A stretch of 64,000 nt of DNA from Bos javanicus (GCF_032452875.1 NC_083879.1:86995572-87059571), one strand, 5' to 3'. Shown: positions 1 through 12,479, numbered from the stretch's first letter. Numbers and translations: made by a program. The notes: generated by a model not told the origin, from the letters alone.

Positions 1-1144
1 CGGGTGTGACCAAGATGTTCTCCCACGTGCAAAAGTGGTCTGTCTTTGTATTGTTACGTAGTTGTACAGAACTCAAAAACAAATCAAAACAAAAAACGAA
101 GCCAAAGTCGGCTGGAAGCACGTTAACGCCCAGCAGCAAGGGGGGCTTGGCTCTCGAGACAACTAATGACACCTGCCTTTCAACGACGGATGGCTCTTTA
201 CAGATAAAGCTTGATCTGACCCCCTCCCCCCCACGCTTGCTTAAAAACCGACTTCTTTCCCCTGGCCATGCCCCGTGTGCCCACTGTGAGCTGGCACGGG
301 CCCTGCTCCACCTCTGGCCCTCCTCTCCTCACCCCAATGCTCTGGTCACACAGCTCAGCCCCCTGCGGCTGGGACCCCTATCCTCACCCCTTCATTGTCA
401 TTAACGCCCTGTGTCAGGAGGCCCCCGGAGGCACACTCCTGCCCACTCCTCACCTCCTGCGGCCAGGTCTGGCCTCTGTATCCTCAGCTAGGGAACAGGC
501 AGGCAAATATTTCATTCATTCATTCAACGAACAGCTAAGGGACCATCCAGCCAACCCAGCCGGCACAGAGGGATCTTTGACCCCAGGGCGGAAAACTAAG
601 GATAAAATAAGTAAGACCCACGTGTGGAGGACCAGAGAGAGGCAAGGAGAGGGCAGGAAGTGTGGAGCGGCGGGGTGAGACTGGAAGGCTTCCCGGAGGA
701 GGCGCTCCAATCCAGACCTGAAGGAGGCCCCGGGGCACAGCCTGGGGCGGGGAGGAAGCAGGGGAGGAGCCGAGGGTTCCACGAAGCACCCCCCCTCACC
801 CCGCTTTCTCTCTGAAGGGGGCAGGGAGCGCTCCGCACAGAAGCCGGCGGGAGCACTACCTTGGCCGCTCGCTCTGAGGAGCAGGAAACCCGGCTTCTTC
901 TGGAAAGAGGGCCACGGGCGCCAAGCGTCTCAAAGGGCGAGCAGGCCCCACATCCAGGCGAGCAAAGGGGGCCTCGCACCTGGACCGCGCAGCGCCCTCA
1001 CCTGTGCGTCTGCGCGGGGCACGGCTGGGATGGGGGCAGCGCCCCTGGCCTCGAAGGAACCCCAAGTCCTGAGCTCCCCCGAGCGCATGGCACCGAGGAC
1101 CGGATGACTTGTTGCGTGCCCGCTGGGTCAGGCGCCGAACTCAC
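1..1144 (-). other. GRTP1: GRTP1 intron 2 (partial)
   Basis: Intronic DNA downstream of the exon 2 donor. It holds a short (ATTC)n run near 513-527 and GC-rich unique sequence. I see no exon or recognisable transposon. Confidence 0.7.
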
Positions 1145-1296
1145 CGGTCATGCTCCTCTGGACACCACCGCCGCCCTTTAGAAGTTTGGACCATTTGATG
1201 GCTCTCCTGGTGAGGATCACCAGGTAGGTGGAAAAAAATTCTTCGTAAGCTGCATAATCAAAGTCCTCAGGCCTTTCAAACCCATACGGATCGATC
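1145..1296 (-). CDS. GRTP1: GRTP1 coding exon 2 (gene continues off left edge)
   Basis: The acceptor GCGGTAG precedes GATCGATCC, and the split AG|G codon gives Arg-Ile-Asp-Pro. The translation runs RIDPYGFERPEDFDYAAYEE, then FFSTYLVILTRRAIKWSKLL, then KGGGGVQRSMT. It aligns almost residue for residue with the human GRTP1 N-terminus that precedes the TBC domain. The exon ends ACC G|GTGAGT (donor 1144-1139), a near-consensus site with one base of phase. The TBC catalytic domain (Arg and Gln fingers) is in later exons outside the window; nothing in 1-1144 encodes the next expected segment (VKRYVRKG...). Exons 1 and 2 together supply 199 coding bases. Confidence 0.93.
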
Positions 1297-1329
1297 CTAC
1301 CGCACAAAAAGGCCCAGAGTAAAGTTCCG

Positions 1330-2110
1330 CGCGCACGTGGACGTGGGACCCTCGGCACCCAGCCGCCCGATCCCTGCGCGGGGCGCGCGGGCTCCCTGCC
1401 CCCCACCCGGCCCCGCAGCAGAGGCGGCGGGCCGAGCGCGGGCGCGCACGCAGCGCAGGGGCCGCCCAGGGGCGCGCAGGCGCCCGCACCGCCGCCCGCG
1501 CCCGCGCCCGAGCCAGGGGCGCACGGACCCCGCGCGCCTACCTGGGGACACGGTCCCGCGCCGCCTGCGCGCGCCCCGCGGCCTCCATGCCGAGACGGGC
1601 GGGAGGCGGCGCCCGGGCCGCGGGGCTCGGGGTGCCAAGTTCACCTCCCAGGACTCGGGGCGCCTCGCGTCCTTCCGCCGGGCCGCGGGCGCCGGGAGGC
1701 GGGGCTGGGGGCGGGGAAGGAGGGCGGGGGAGGGGAGGGGTGGGAACGTCTGGGGCCCCGGAGGGCGGGGCGCGGCCCGGAGGGAGGGGGCGGGAGGGGC
1801 TGCACCTGCTCCTGCGCGCGGAGCCCGGAGCCCGGAGCCCGGAGCCTGGGAGGGGCGCGGCCGAGCAGGGCCCCGGCCCCCGGGGCGGGGAGGGAGGGGG
1901 ATGGGGGCCCCGGGCGGGGGGAGGGGGCGCGGGAGGAGGGATGGGCCCCCGGCGGGGAGGGTGGGGGAGGGGCGCGGGGATGGTCCCCGGCGGGGAGAGG
2001 GACCTGGGCCCGGCGAGGCTGACGGCCCGGCCGGCGCGTCGGGTCCCGCCGCCCCGCACCCCGCACCCCGGGGCCTCTCTGCCGCAGCCAAGGTGGGAGG
2101 AGGTGAGTCC
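1330..2110. promoter_or_regulatory. GRTP1: CpG island and promoter region of GRTP1
   Basis: Very GC-rich with abundant CpG from about 1330 to 2110, around and upstream of GRTP1 exon 1. There is no TATA box, and there are many GGGGCGG-type boxes. A short run of 7-bp 'gagcccg' repeats lies at about 1818-1845. Transcription would go leftward (minus) from about 1.65-2.1 kb; the exact start site cannot be fixed from sequence. Confidence 0.8.
1542..1588 (-). CDS. GRTP1: GRTP1 coding exon 1
   Basis: First coding exon of growth hormone-regulated TBC protein 1 (TBC1D6), a TBC-domain Rab GTPase-activating protein. The ATG at 1588-1586 has a purine at -3 and G at +4. It encodes MEAAGRAQAARDRVP and then AG of a split Arg codon, ending at a GTAGGC donor (1541-1536). 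The human protein likewise has a short N-terminal stretch ending VPR just before IDPYGF, which supports this start. The exon lies inside a strong CpG island, as expected for a housekeeping-type promoter. The N-terminal residues themselves are poorly conserved, so the assignment rests on the splice phase joining correctly to exon 2. Confidence 0.85.
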
Positions 2111-5100
2111 AGCTTAGATTCTTCTGACAGCCGTCCAGGCCTCCGTGCCCCGCGGGTCCAAAGGCCGGCGTCCTGACCTGTGACCGCTGGTCTAATGTTC
2201 TTTTTACAGAAAACGATTGTCTTATTTTTAACTTGCTCTCTTTCAGCCTACACTTTCCTTCTGAAAATAACACGCAAATAAGTAGATCTTAATGAGCGCC
2301 ACTGTCCCCTCCCCCACCCCGGCGGAATCAGCCTGTCCCTGCCTCCCACCGCCCCAAAGCAGGCTCGGAAGGAGGGGTGCAGGCGCTGCCCTAGCCGGCC
2401 CCCCACCCCCGCCCTGAGCCGGCGGCTGGGTACACGGGAGGGTGGGCATGCCCTGCCCGGTGGCCGTCTGGGGCGACCAGGGCTGACAGTGCCCGCGTCC
2501 CCTCCGGTCCCAGAGGAGGCAGAGGCGCCCCCCAGGCCTCTCCCCACAGATGCGCAGGATCTGGGGAGCGTGAGTCATGGCTGGAGGGAACAGACTTGCC
2601 GCCTGGCCTGCGCACCTTTTACTCCGAGGGACCGGCCTGCAGACACCAACACGGTGGTCACCACGCCGTGTGCCCACTGTGCCCGCAGGGCAGCCCTGGC
2701 CCAGGCCCCGCGGCGTCCTGGTGTTTCCTTGGATGGCCTGAAAACCGCTTCTCCTATTGGGAGGCCACGAGAATGTGCACAAACTGCATTTTGAGTTTTA
2801 CTTTGGAAACGTGGTGAGATAAGAGGGTTTTAAGGTCCTTTAAGATTTAAGGGACTTTTGTAGTCTCCCCGGCATCCCAAGAGTTCTTTTTAAGAACTGG
2901 GCTCAGAACAGCAGAAGTCAGGCGCGTTGGAAAGGCACCACCCTACTGACACTGTGGACCCACAGGCTGCATGGCCCACTCCACCAGGCCCGGCCCCTTG
3001 GGAACAGTGTCTCCCTGGGACTCTGATGTCGTTTCCGGTGGCGAGTGCCTGCTGGGCTGTTGTGAACTTGCCGGGCCCTTAGCATTGGTTTTTCCGGAGC
3101 ATCCCGTCAGAGGGCTGAGCAAGGAGCCTGGAAAGTAATTTGGGAAACATGCCCACAGAGGCCCCCCATTCGCTGCTTCTGAGGAAGTTCTCCAGGCCCT
3201 CAGCCTAGTTGGCCTTGCTTTTGAAAGAACCCTTTCAAGACCCCTCCTCGGCCTTCGCCCCAGGTGCCTCCTGCAGACTCCGGTCCACAGGCATGGTGAC
3301 TGCCCTTCCCCCAGCACGGGGCCTGGCATCGACCCGTCCTGGTCTTAGAAATCATCGGGCTAAGCCCACCCCCCACCGGTGCCCCCAAGCTCCTCTTTCC
3401 GCCCATCGCAGCCCCTGTGCCCCTGGACGGGGCAGCTTCCAGCCGGGGTAGGTGGCTCCCTGCACCCTCTCCCGTCCTTTCTGTGGGGCCCACATGTTCC
3501 TCCTCCCCGTCTCCAAGAGCATGTCTGGCACGTGCCCCCTGCCCCGGACCCAGGCGCCCCCGCAGCCTTGGTGGTGCAGGCTCCCGCGGCCTCTCCTCCT
3601 GACGCCTGCCATCTCTGGTGGGTTCCAGCCGCTGTGTCCCGCCACATCCTCGCGCCGGCCTGATCCCAGCCCCACAGGAAACGCAGACCACGAACACATG
3701 CTCTTGGACTTGAATGTGATAGTACCCCGACCGGGGGCAGCTGGGGCCAGATGAGACGTGGGTGAGCGTTAGACAAGAGGAGGCCCGTCCAGGAAGCGTG
3801 GCGGGAGAGATACAGCGAGAAAGGACCCTTCCGCAGGCAGCCAGTGGTCACGGCCAGAGGGCCCTTCGAGGGCTGCCAGCCCTGCCGCCAGCACCTGCCC
3901 GAGCCCCCTCCTTAGGAGCAAGAGGCAGCCAGACCCATGTCCTTGGTGCCCCTCCACCGAACTCCAAATGCCCGCTGCCCTGAGTGTCCTGGGTACCCTC
4001 GCTGGCCAGACGCCCTTCCTTCAAAGCCGATGATTGTCCGCAAGGGCAGGTCACGTCTGCAGCCAGGGAGGTGGCTGCGACCAGGGCAGGGGTGTGCCCG
4101 CACGGCCCCCCAAGCCGACGCATGCCCACAGGGCCCCCGGCGTCCCACGGCCAGGCTGTGTGAGGAGCCAGCTTTGCAGCTCTGAGGTTGCAGGCCCCAC
4201 GTGAGAACCACTGGCCCGAGCCCCAGCTCCTCGGCAGAGGCTCAGCAAGAGGCCCGAGGGCCCCCACCCGGGTGTGCACACACCACCCCAGGCCCCCGTC
4301 TTCCTGCGGGACTCCCAGTTCTTGTTGTCTGATTGCAGGAGCTGCTGCCGTTTGGATAAGATGTGCTGTCTGAGCACTTTAGTTCCAGGGGTGCCTGTAC
4401 CCCCAGGACTGATGGGGTGTTCAGGCAGCACCACTGATCACTGTGAAGCCCCGGGGACGGTGGAGGGTCCCCACAGGTCGGGGTGGGCCAGCCGCCGGCG
4501 CCTTGACCGCCCACGGGAAGCGTCACAGCACGCTGCTCACACCTTTTCCGACAAAGTACGAAGTTTTCTTTATTTTTGGCTGAAGAATAGTTCTGGGTGA
4601 AATGATATGATATTTGGAGTTGGCTTTAAATAGACTCCAGCAAGAGAGAAAAGGAAACCGTGGCTGGGATCACAGGCAGAATCACTGAAAAGGGGTCTTT
4701 TCATGTCGGTTTGAATATTTCCATATTGGCTTGGAAAAGTAAAGAAGAGACTTCGTGTCCCAGCCGCTGGGGCAGCAGAGGATTGTTCCGGGGCCAGGCC
4801 TGTGGGGACAGCGGGACAGATGTGCTCAGAGGGTCCTCAGAGGTGCTTATGTGGGTCCCCGGCAGGGTCACAGATACACGATTGGGGACTGGGTGGTGGG
4901 CATAGAAAAGACCCATGTGAGGCAGCCTCAAGGCTTACAGTGACCCTGCCAGACACCCCGTCTCCACGTAGCACCAGCCTGGGAGCCTGGACTTCAGGGC
5001 GTGTCATCTCCACGTCCCCTCCACCCTTTCCTCATCCCTGCGTGTGAGGTCTGGGGTGACTGATCTCGGGGGCCTCAGCCTGTGGCAGCTTGGAGCAAGG

Positions 5101-5886
5101 CTTGAGTTTCCAGCCAGAGACTGAGGCTGGGTCCCAGCAGTGAGCACCAGATCCTAACCACTAGCCCCGGGGTCAGTGACAAGGCCCTGGCCCTTCGGCT
5201 TTGCAAAAACAATTCCCACAAAGACGGAAAGCAGTTAAGTAAGTAAAATGTTTGTTAAGAGGAAAAAGAGTCCAGTACGCGTGGAGAGACACATGGGGGA
5301 CTCAGGGAGGCACTCAGAGGCACTGAGTGGGCCCTCGTCGTGATCTGAATTACTGTCACGGGACCTTTCTTCCGGGTTTCCTGTGGCCAGTCATTTTGAT
5401 TTGCCTGGTTCACAGTCCACACTTGGTCTGTCTCAGGATCCTCCCATGTGTGCCCACATCTCTTAGACAAGGTGGTTTTACCGCAGAGGCGTCTGGGTAG
5501 AACACCCCTTGACATGACCCCCCTTTGGTCTCCAGGGAGTCTTTCTGCACACGTCTGGTCCGGGAGGTCTCCTGACTTCAGGAATCAGACAGATGGTCTG
5601 GCAGGGCCCAGCCTCCTCCCTTAATTGTCCTGCTGTTCCCGTCTTGGAGTTTGGTCAACAGGGAAAGGAACCTCCAGTTGCTTCCCCCAGGGGCCGGGCC
5701 ATCAGCCTCCCGCTGCAGGACCACAGGGGCACTGGACTGTCCCAGGCACAGCAGGCCACGCGGTCTCCCTGAGTGGCCTCTTTTCAGGGCAGAGCACCCT
5801 CCCCAGGGCTGCAGGGGTGGGATTCAGGTCCTGGAAGCTCGCCCTGTAGGTGGGGACCGTGCACAGAGAGGCTGGGCGGGCTACAG

Positions 5887-6115
5887 TCCGTGGGGTCGCA
5901 AAGGAGTCGAACGCGACTGAGCTACTGGACAACAGCCGCTGGCCCGGCCGTGCCAGCTCGTGCACGGGATGGGGGAGAAAGCCTCGGGCCGAGCTGGTGC
6001 CGGTGCCCATGACAGAGCTACTGAACAGCAACCGCTGGCCCGGCTGTGCCAGCTCGTGCGCGGAAAGATGGGGAGAAAAGGGGAGAAAACCTCAGGCTGA
6101 GCCAGTGCCCAAGCT
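5887..6115 (+). repeat. BOV-A-derived remnant with two-copy tandem duplication
   Basis: Bases 5887-5930 match the 3' part of a Bov-A SINE (ccgtggggtcgcaaaggagt, then the gactgagc motif). The next ~95 bp (from 'ctactggacaacagccgctg') recur at about 6016 with changes ('ctactgaacagcaaccgctg'), including 'tgccagctcgtgc' in both copies. Confidence 0.65.
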
Positions 6116-7799
6116 GCTCGGTCAGAGCTGAGGCCACCGCACCTCCGCCACCCCGCCCCCGGGGGCCCACAAGCCGGGCAGGAAGTCCTATCCCTGTCCT
6201 TTGAAGAAGAAAAACAGGTCTAGGGAGCTGACAGGTCCAAAGTGCTCCTGCCCTGCTGGGTAATTACGCAGGCGCTGGAGGGGAGGGGCTGGGGGGTGCG
6301 TGGGGGAAGGGGTGGGGGGCAGGGCAGGGTGGGGGGCAGTGACTGTAAAGCTGAGGCCCTTGCGGGCGTCCTGTCTGGTCACCCGCTGCTGTTTGTTCTG
6401 CCTCCTCCCTCTCTGACTACAGATGGCGTTTTGAGGCTCTGGGCTCTGTCCTGAGCTCGAGATTTACTCAGGAGATGAGTTTCTAAGAGTGTTGCTTCTA
6501 AATAAGACGCATCTTTGTCAGATACAACGAGCATCTTGAAGGACCGTGTCGTGAAGCCCCTGGACACGCAGGGACCACAGGGAGCTTTTGTAGCAGATGC
6601 GACGGCTAGGAGAGGGAGCAGGTTCAGGAGGCCCCCCCAGGAGGTGAGAGGGAGCAGCTTTGGGAGGCCCTCTGGAAGGTGCTGGGGAACTGGCAGATCC
6701 ATCTTCAGGCTGGGCAGGCGTCCCTGCCCCGTCCTCCTCATCTTCCTTCCATCACAGGAGCCCCACTGACCAGTGGCTTAAACAACAGGAGCTCATTTCT
6801 CCCCACCCTGGAGGCCGGGCCCACGGCCGCAGTGGAGGCAGACCTCTTGTCTGGTCCATACCCGGCCGCCTCCCGTGTGCCCGCGTGGTGGGCCCCTAGG
6901 CACGTCTGATCCCCTCTCACGAGGACACAGGTCAAATGGGATTAGGGCCACCCTAGTGATCTCATCTGACCTTAATCCCCGCTTTAGAGGCCCCATCTCC
7001 AAACATGGTCACGTTCAAAAATATTTCTGCTCTTGAAAAACGGCAAGGCTCTCAACTTTGGGATTTCAGAGCAATAATATAAAGAGAAAATACCCCAGAT
7101 GCACGGCATTCGGAGAAACCCAACGCGCATACACCTGGGACGGGGCTGGCGTGCTTGTCACCAAGTGTGGGGCCTGCTGACGTTCACGCCAGCTCACGCG
7201 TGCTCTCACGTGTCTGCATGCAGGTGTGACTGGTGTCCCGGCTGGCAGCCCTGTCCCAAAAGCCTCTGGAACCGTGACCTGGTTCCCTCTGGCCGAGAGG
7301 AAAGGTGATCTTTCTGCCTTGAGGGTTTCTCTGAGGGCTGTTCTTCCAGGAAGGACAGTCTTGAGCTCTGTCCTGATGGTCTGAGCGCAGCCTCTGCCGT
7401 CTGCACTGTGGCAGCAGCTCGAACCCAGGTCCCACTTTGCTCTCCACTCGGGTCTCAGGGTGAGGGCCTCGGGACGTCCCAGGTCAGAAGCTGGTCAGGT
7501 GGGCACCCTGAGGCCGTGGGATGTCCTGGTGCGTGTCAGCACCCCACGCCAGGAGCCTGATCCCTAGAGCGTTCACTTTAAGAGACACACAGCTGCCGGA
7601 GCCAGCGTCACACCAGGATTTCAGGCAAACACAAGAGCAGGCCCTGCGGGGCCGCTGTGAGTGGTCATTAGCCACTGGGTCTCATCCGGGACATGGTGAT
7701 GGCCGGAATGGCGAAAGCAAGTCTGGACCATACGTTTTACTGGAAGAGTTTCCTCTGCGGGGAGGGGAGGACTGGAAGCTGGGGTTAGCAGGTGCAAAC

Positions 7800-7995
7800 T
7801 ATTATAAGCAGAGTGGGTGAACCACAGGGGCCTACCACACAGCTCAGGGAGCTGTATTCAGCATCCTGGGATAAATCATCATGGGAAAGAGCGTGAAAAA
7901 GAATGTGTGTGTAACTGAATCCCCTTACTGCACAGCAGAAATTAACACTGTGATCGGCTTCACTCCAGTAAGATAAATTTAATAAATAAAATTTC
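7800..7995 (+). repeat. Old LINE-type 3' end
   Basis: The text 'gctgtattcagcatcctggg', then a 'cagcagaaattaacactgtg' motif, then 'actccagtaagataaattta' ending in AATAAATAAAA, matches the familiar artiodactyl LINE 3' end (normally 'cagcagaaactaacacaaca...ctccaataaa'). It carries many mutations, so it is old. Confidence 0.5.
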
Positions 7996-9334
7996 CCCAG
8001 CACAGACAGGGCGTGTCCCTCCCTCTCTGAGATGCTGGGAGACTCGCTGAAGCCTCTGGGCAGGTTTGCATTCCGATGCCTTCTTGGGGTTGCACCCGTC
8101 TCTGAAGTGCGGATGTGGAGGAGGGTCCCCTTGTGGGGAACGTCCCCCCGGAGCCGGTCCGCACAATGCCACTTCCTCTCACGGAGAAGACAGGAGTTTC
8201 ACTTCTCCTGTGTGTCTCAAGGCCTGTGCTGGGGTCTTCCTCCCAGATTCCCGGCAAGTTCCCGGAGGTGGACGTTCTGCCCACAGATCCCGGAGAAGGA
8301 AACTGCTCTCTTGGCCGCCCACCTTTGCAGGAGGTTTTCGGGGCTGGAGAACGCTTGGTTGTTCGGTTTGTTGTGAGGCTGGGGTGCGGCTTGGGGGTTT
8401 GGGGGAGCACAGACTCGCAGTCCCGGGGGAGCGACACCTCTGCTAGAGCTTCTGGTGGCCCCGAGACCACCTCCCTGCCTGCAGGGCTGAGACCCTGCCC
8501 CCTGTGGGCTCTGGTCCTGTGTCTTCTCCAACCCCTCCTGCTCCGACTTCCCAGAAGCCCCGACGGGCTAGACTTTGGAGCGTATTTCCTTCCAGACTTT
8601 GTAACCCATGTAGGGAATAGAACAGCAGGTATCATGCACACACATGTACAATGCACATATACCCTACACATCTGTACATGCGTGTACACGTGCACACACA
8701 CACGCCCTATTTAACGGGCTCTCATTCTATACGACGTTGGAGCCACTCTTGAATCCTCAAGCCACCCTCACGCATCGCCCAGCCCTGCCCGTCCCGGCCC
8801 CTCTCAGAACGGGAGTGTCAGATGACCCGCCTCCATGCGCCTCAGTGAGATCCGGAGTTCCTCACAGGAGGAGGTGCCCCCCGCAGGAGTCCATCCTTAC
8901 GGCCCAGCTATGGACAAGACCCTCATCCACAGGGCTGCAGGGGAGCAGTGACTGTGTCCACAGGATCCCCAGAGGCAGGGACCCCTGCTCTGCCCCCACC
9001 TGCCTTGCGGGCACACTGGGGCGGCCCCTCACCGAGCGGGGGCCAATCCTGGCCCCGAGCAGGATCAGCTGCGGGGAGGGGGGTCCTGCGCCCTGTGCGA
9101 TGAGCAGATGAGCTGCGAGCGCCCCGGCCGTCACCCACCCCGCAAGCTCCCTGCATCTGCACGCCCTGGGGGGCTGTGGGACCCAGACCCTGCAGAGTTC
9201 CTGGGCCTGCAGTGCCCTCTGGTGACGCTGGCCATCCATCTCAGAGTTGAGTCTGTGCCCAGCGGGTCTGAGCCCTCCCTCCGCCCGGTGACCTCGGCCT
9301 GAGACTTGGGGACGGGCAGATGAGGAGGGCCGGT

Positions 9335-9612
9335 GGGTGCTGGGGCTGGTCAGTGGGGACCGCGGGCGCTGGAGCAGGTCACTGGGACTCGTGGGTCAGC
9401 GGGGACCGTGGGCACTGGAGTGGGTTGGCAGGGACCGTGGGCGCCGGGGCGGGTCAGCGGGGACCTTGGGTCAGCGGGGACTGTGGGCGCTGGGGCGGGT
9501 CACTGGGACTCGTGGGTCAGCAGGGACCGCGGCACCGGGGCGGGTCAGCGGGGACCGTGGGCTCTGGAGCAGGTCACCGGGACTCGCGGGTCAGCAGCGT
9601 CACTGGGACGCG
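9335..9612. repeat. GC-rich minisatellite
   Basis: Irregular tandem array built from 'gggaccgtgggcgctgg', 'agcaggtcactgggactcgt' and 'gggtcagcg' modules, repeated about six times with different combinations. All three plus-strand frames stay open across it only because of repetition and GC content, so it is not read as a gene. Confidence 0.85.
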
Positions 9613-10244
9613 GGCAGGGCGTCCTCTCCCTGCCTCCTGACGCTGGGAGACAATGAGAGTCTCAGGTGCATTTAGTTTGACTCAGGAAACAGTGACACAG
9701 ATGAGTGCCTGTGGTCTTCCATGGTCACCACGGCCGCCGGGGCCCAGAAAGTCAGAACTTCTTGTCTCACTGTTGGCGTCCATTGGCAGAGCGAGCGTGG
9801 AGGCCAGCATTTATTCTGGCTCCTTCAGGCTGTTTCTGAAAGACTTGAAATTCTCCCCGGGCCGTGCGTTTCCAGTGCGTCCACACCTCCGCCATGACCC
9901 CACCTGGCCCACGACTTGGTGATGAGTGGCACGCGTGTGCCTGGGCTCCATCCAGGTTCCTGGCTTGAGCGCCCACGACCCTCCAACTTTGCCTCGGTTA
10001 AACCCCTTTGGGCCTCACCCGGGTTTCTGCCAAGGTGGCGACTCTGGAGGTAGGGGAGACCGGCCCCCTGGTCAGAGGTGTCTCATATAATCAACATGCA
10101 ACCTGTAGCAGGAGCAGAGTCTTGCCTGAGCCATCCTCCCGGGTTCTGCTGGGAATCCATCCTGGAGAAGCACAGTTTTCAGCAGTTTTGTGGCTTGTCA
10201 GAACAAAGAACATCAAACAAGTCAGGGATACATTCTCCCACGGG

Positions 10245-10350
10245 TAAAAAACAAAGCAGCCTGTGGTATCTTAGTTCCCTGATGAGGGATTGAACCTTCG
10301 ACCCCTCCATTGGAAGTGCAGCGTCTTAACCACTGGGCCTCCAGCACACG
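10245..10350 (-). repeat. CHR-type tRNA-derived SINE fragment
   Basis: In reverse complement it reads a tRNA-like head 'cccagtggttaagacgctgc', then 'ggttcaatccctcatcaggg', then 'aactaagataccaca', the signature of cetartiodactyl CHR/tRNA SINEs. It lies directly left of a BOV-A2 insertion. Confidence 0.7.
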
Positions 10351-10387
10351 GAATCCAACATGGACGCTCTTTACTTCTGGTCAAAGC

Positions 10388-10666
10388 TGCTGCTGCTGCT
10401 GCTGCTAAGTCGCTTCAGTCGTGTCCAACTCTGTGTGACCCCACAGACAGCAGCCCACCAGGCTCCCCGTCCCTGGTTTTCTCCAGGTAAGAACACTGGA
10501 GTGGGTTGCCATTTCCTTCTCCAATGCATGAAAGTGAGAAGTGAAAGTGAAGTCACTCAGTCGTGTCCGACTCTTCATGACCCCATGGACTGCAGCCCAC
10601 CAGGCTCCTCCGCCCATGGGATTTTCCAGGCAAGAGGACTGGAGTGGGGTGCCACTGCCTTCTCCG
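10388..10666 (-). mobile_element. BOV-A2 SINE, full length, with 12-bp target-site duplication
   Basis: Full BOV-A2 dimer in reverse orientation: (GCT)n head, 'aagtcgcttcagtcgtgtcc', two 'ctggagtgggttgccattt'-type units. It is flanked by identical 12-bp copies of tctggtcaaagc at 10376-10387 and 10667-10678, which marks the insertion boundaries cleanly. Confidence 0.92.
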
Positions 10667-10678
10667 TCTGGTCAAAGC

Positions 10679-12059
10679 ATCTCTTTCTTCACCAGTTAAA
10701 GCAGACGTACTGTGTGTCTGATGTGCGGCAGGTGGGCTGTTTTAGAGGCATCGAGCCCAGGTTAACTTGTGGCTAAGCCGGAGGGTCTCCCCACACGTGG
10801 ATATGGAGCACTGCTCCCCTCAGAGGCTCGGAGAGTGTGGTCCCAGCCCCGACCTCGGGGGGACGGACGCTGAGTTAATCACCAGCGGCCAGTGAGTTCA
10901 CCCGTCCTGCCTGGGATCGGACCACCTGCAGGAGCCCGAGACATGGGGCTGAGAGCGCCGTGCTGGGGACTCGGGGGCCGACGCCGCGCGGGGGCAGGAG
11001 GCCCGCCAGTCAGGACTGTCCGGTCTGGGCCCGCCGGCCTCGTCGTCGGCCATTCATCCACCACCTTTCTAGAAAGCTGGCCGTGGGAGCAAGGTGTCGG
11101 CTTCGGGAGCTGCCCCTGGGTGGTGGGAACCCCAGTTTACAGAAGTGGGGGTGTTGGGGATCCAGCACTGCCTGCTGACCCTGGGGCTGAGCCCGAGTCT
11201 GTGGGGTGGACGGTGGATGAAAGGAACCTACTGCAGGACCCGGCCGGCGTCCAGGGAACCGCGGGGGGCGGGCCGCGTGGGAAACCACACCGGCTCTCAG
11301 TGTGGCGGGGGGAGTGGGGTTCCTGCTTCACAGGTTTGGGGCTCCTCCGTCCCTGCGGTCCAGGCTGAGCATCTGCTCTGAGCAGACCTCCAGGAGAGCC
11401 CCCCACGCGCACGCGTGTGGGGTCACGGTGATGCCCCCGACCTGCAAACCTGGGTCCTGTGACCATGACCCTTTGTCTCAAAAGCTTACCCACGTGTGCT
11501 CTGACCTCTAACAGGCGGAGTCCTAGAACTTTCTGAAAGACTACAGTCCTTGGGTGGTTCGAATGGAATCTCCCACTTTTTTTCTTGGATCAACGATTGA
11601 TCAGGTTTTCTGTGGATATGAGAAAAGCCAGTTTCCTTAGGCTCTCGGTTCTTTCAGGGAAAAGGCCCGGTGCCTTCAGAGGCCGCAGGGGGATCCACAC
11701 ACTGAGTGCCCTGGGGGCACCCCCTGAGCCAGGCCAGGCCTCGGGGATGGTCACACCTGCTCTTCTGAGAAGCCCTTCCTGTGCAGAAGGAGGGGGACAT
11801 GGGGACCCTGTCTCCTGTGTCTCCAGGCACCAAGGAGCGCGTCAGGAGAGGCTGGACACAGGCCCGCCCCCACGCGAGGCGCTGGGCTCTGGAGCGCCGG
11901 GCCGGGGCTCCCACTGGTGGCCTCCCTGCCAACCCTGGTGGTGACCCCAGGCCTTGCTCTGGGCACTGCAGCCTCCCTGGACGTCCCGGGCGAGTGGCCA
12001 CTGCCTCCTCAGGGCCCCGCTTCCCAGGGGCGGCCCTTCCTCTACCTGGGCTCTGCCCA
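10679..12059. other. Intergenic DNA, no gene seen
   Basis: Unique GC-rich sequence without splice-supported open frames or recognisable repeats. Confidence 0.5.
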
Positions 12060-12375
12060 GCCCACCGGGCATCTGTGCGTCCCAGGACAGCCGCTGGCCT
12101 CGTCTGAGCCCCCGGGGGCCCCCTGCAAGTCCCAGGAAGGCGCTGGCCTCGTCCGGGCCCCCGGGACCCCCATGCACATCCTGGGACGGCCACTGGCCTC
12201 ATCTGGGCCCCCAGAACCCTCCTGCGAGTCCCGGGACAGCCTCTGGCCTCGTCTGGGCCCCCGGGACCCCCATGCACGTCCTGGGGTGGCTGCTGGCCTC
12301 GTCCGAACCTGGAGGGGCCCCTGCACATCCTGGGATGGCCGCTGGCCTCGTCCGAGCCCCCAGGGCACCCCCCTC
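12060..12375. repeat. About 50-bp minisatellite, ~6 copies
   Basis: Tandem units of the form 'ctgggacggccactggcctc', then 'gtctgggcccccgggacccc', then 'catgcacatc', at roughly 48-52-bp spacing. It lies just beyond the probable polyadenylation site of the long ADPRHL1 transcript. Confidence 0.88.
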
Positions 12376-12467
12376 CGGGAAGCCTCCGCTCCTGCTTCCT
12401 AATCTGAGACCCACCTCCCCCACAGCCGTCAGAGAAGTGAGAACCAGGTGTGTGACGAGCCACGTGT

Positions 12468-12473
12468 TTTATT
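12468..12473 (-). terminator. ADPRHL1: Candidate polyadenylation signal of the long ADPRHL1 transcript
   Basis: TTTATT on the plus strand is AATAAA on the minus strand. It is the only canonical minus-strand hexamer I saw in the 1.5 kb downstream of the giant-exon stop at 13973. A 3' UTR of about 1.5 kb (12.45-13.97 kb) would result. Confidence 0.45.
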
Positions 12474-12479
12474 TCCTTT

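Larger units (their letters stand above)
2111..9330. other. Intergenic DNA between GRTP1 and ADPRHL1, left part
   Basis: No convincing exon on either strand. It contains a BOV-A-like remnant with a partial tandem duplication near 5887-6115, an artiodactyl LINE-type 3' end at about 7800-7995, and a short CA-rich tract at about 8635-8703. Long open frames here are short, overlapping and GC-driven. Confidence 0.6.

Noticed and set aside
1297..2176. Long open frames on both strands across the GRTP1 CpG island
   Set aside because: They are GC-driven; only the 15 codons at 1588-1542 have the right phase and splice to the conserved exon 2.
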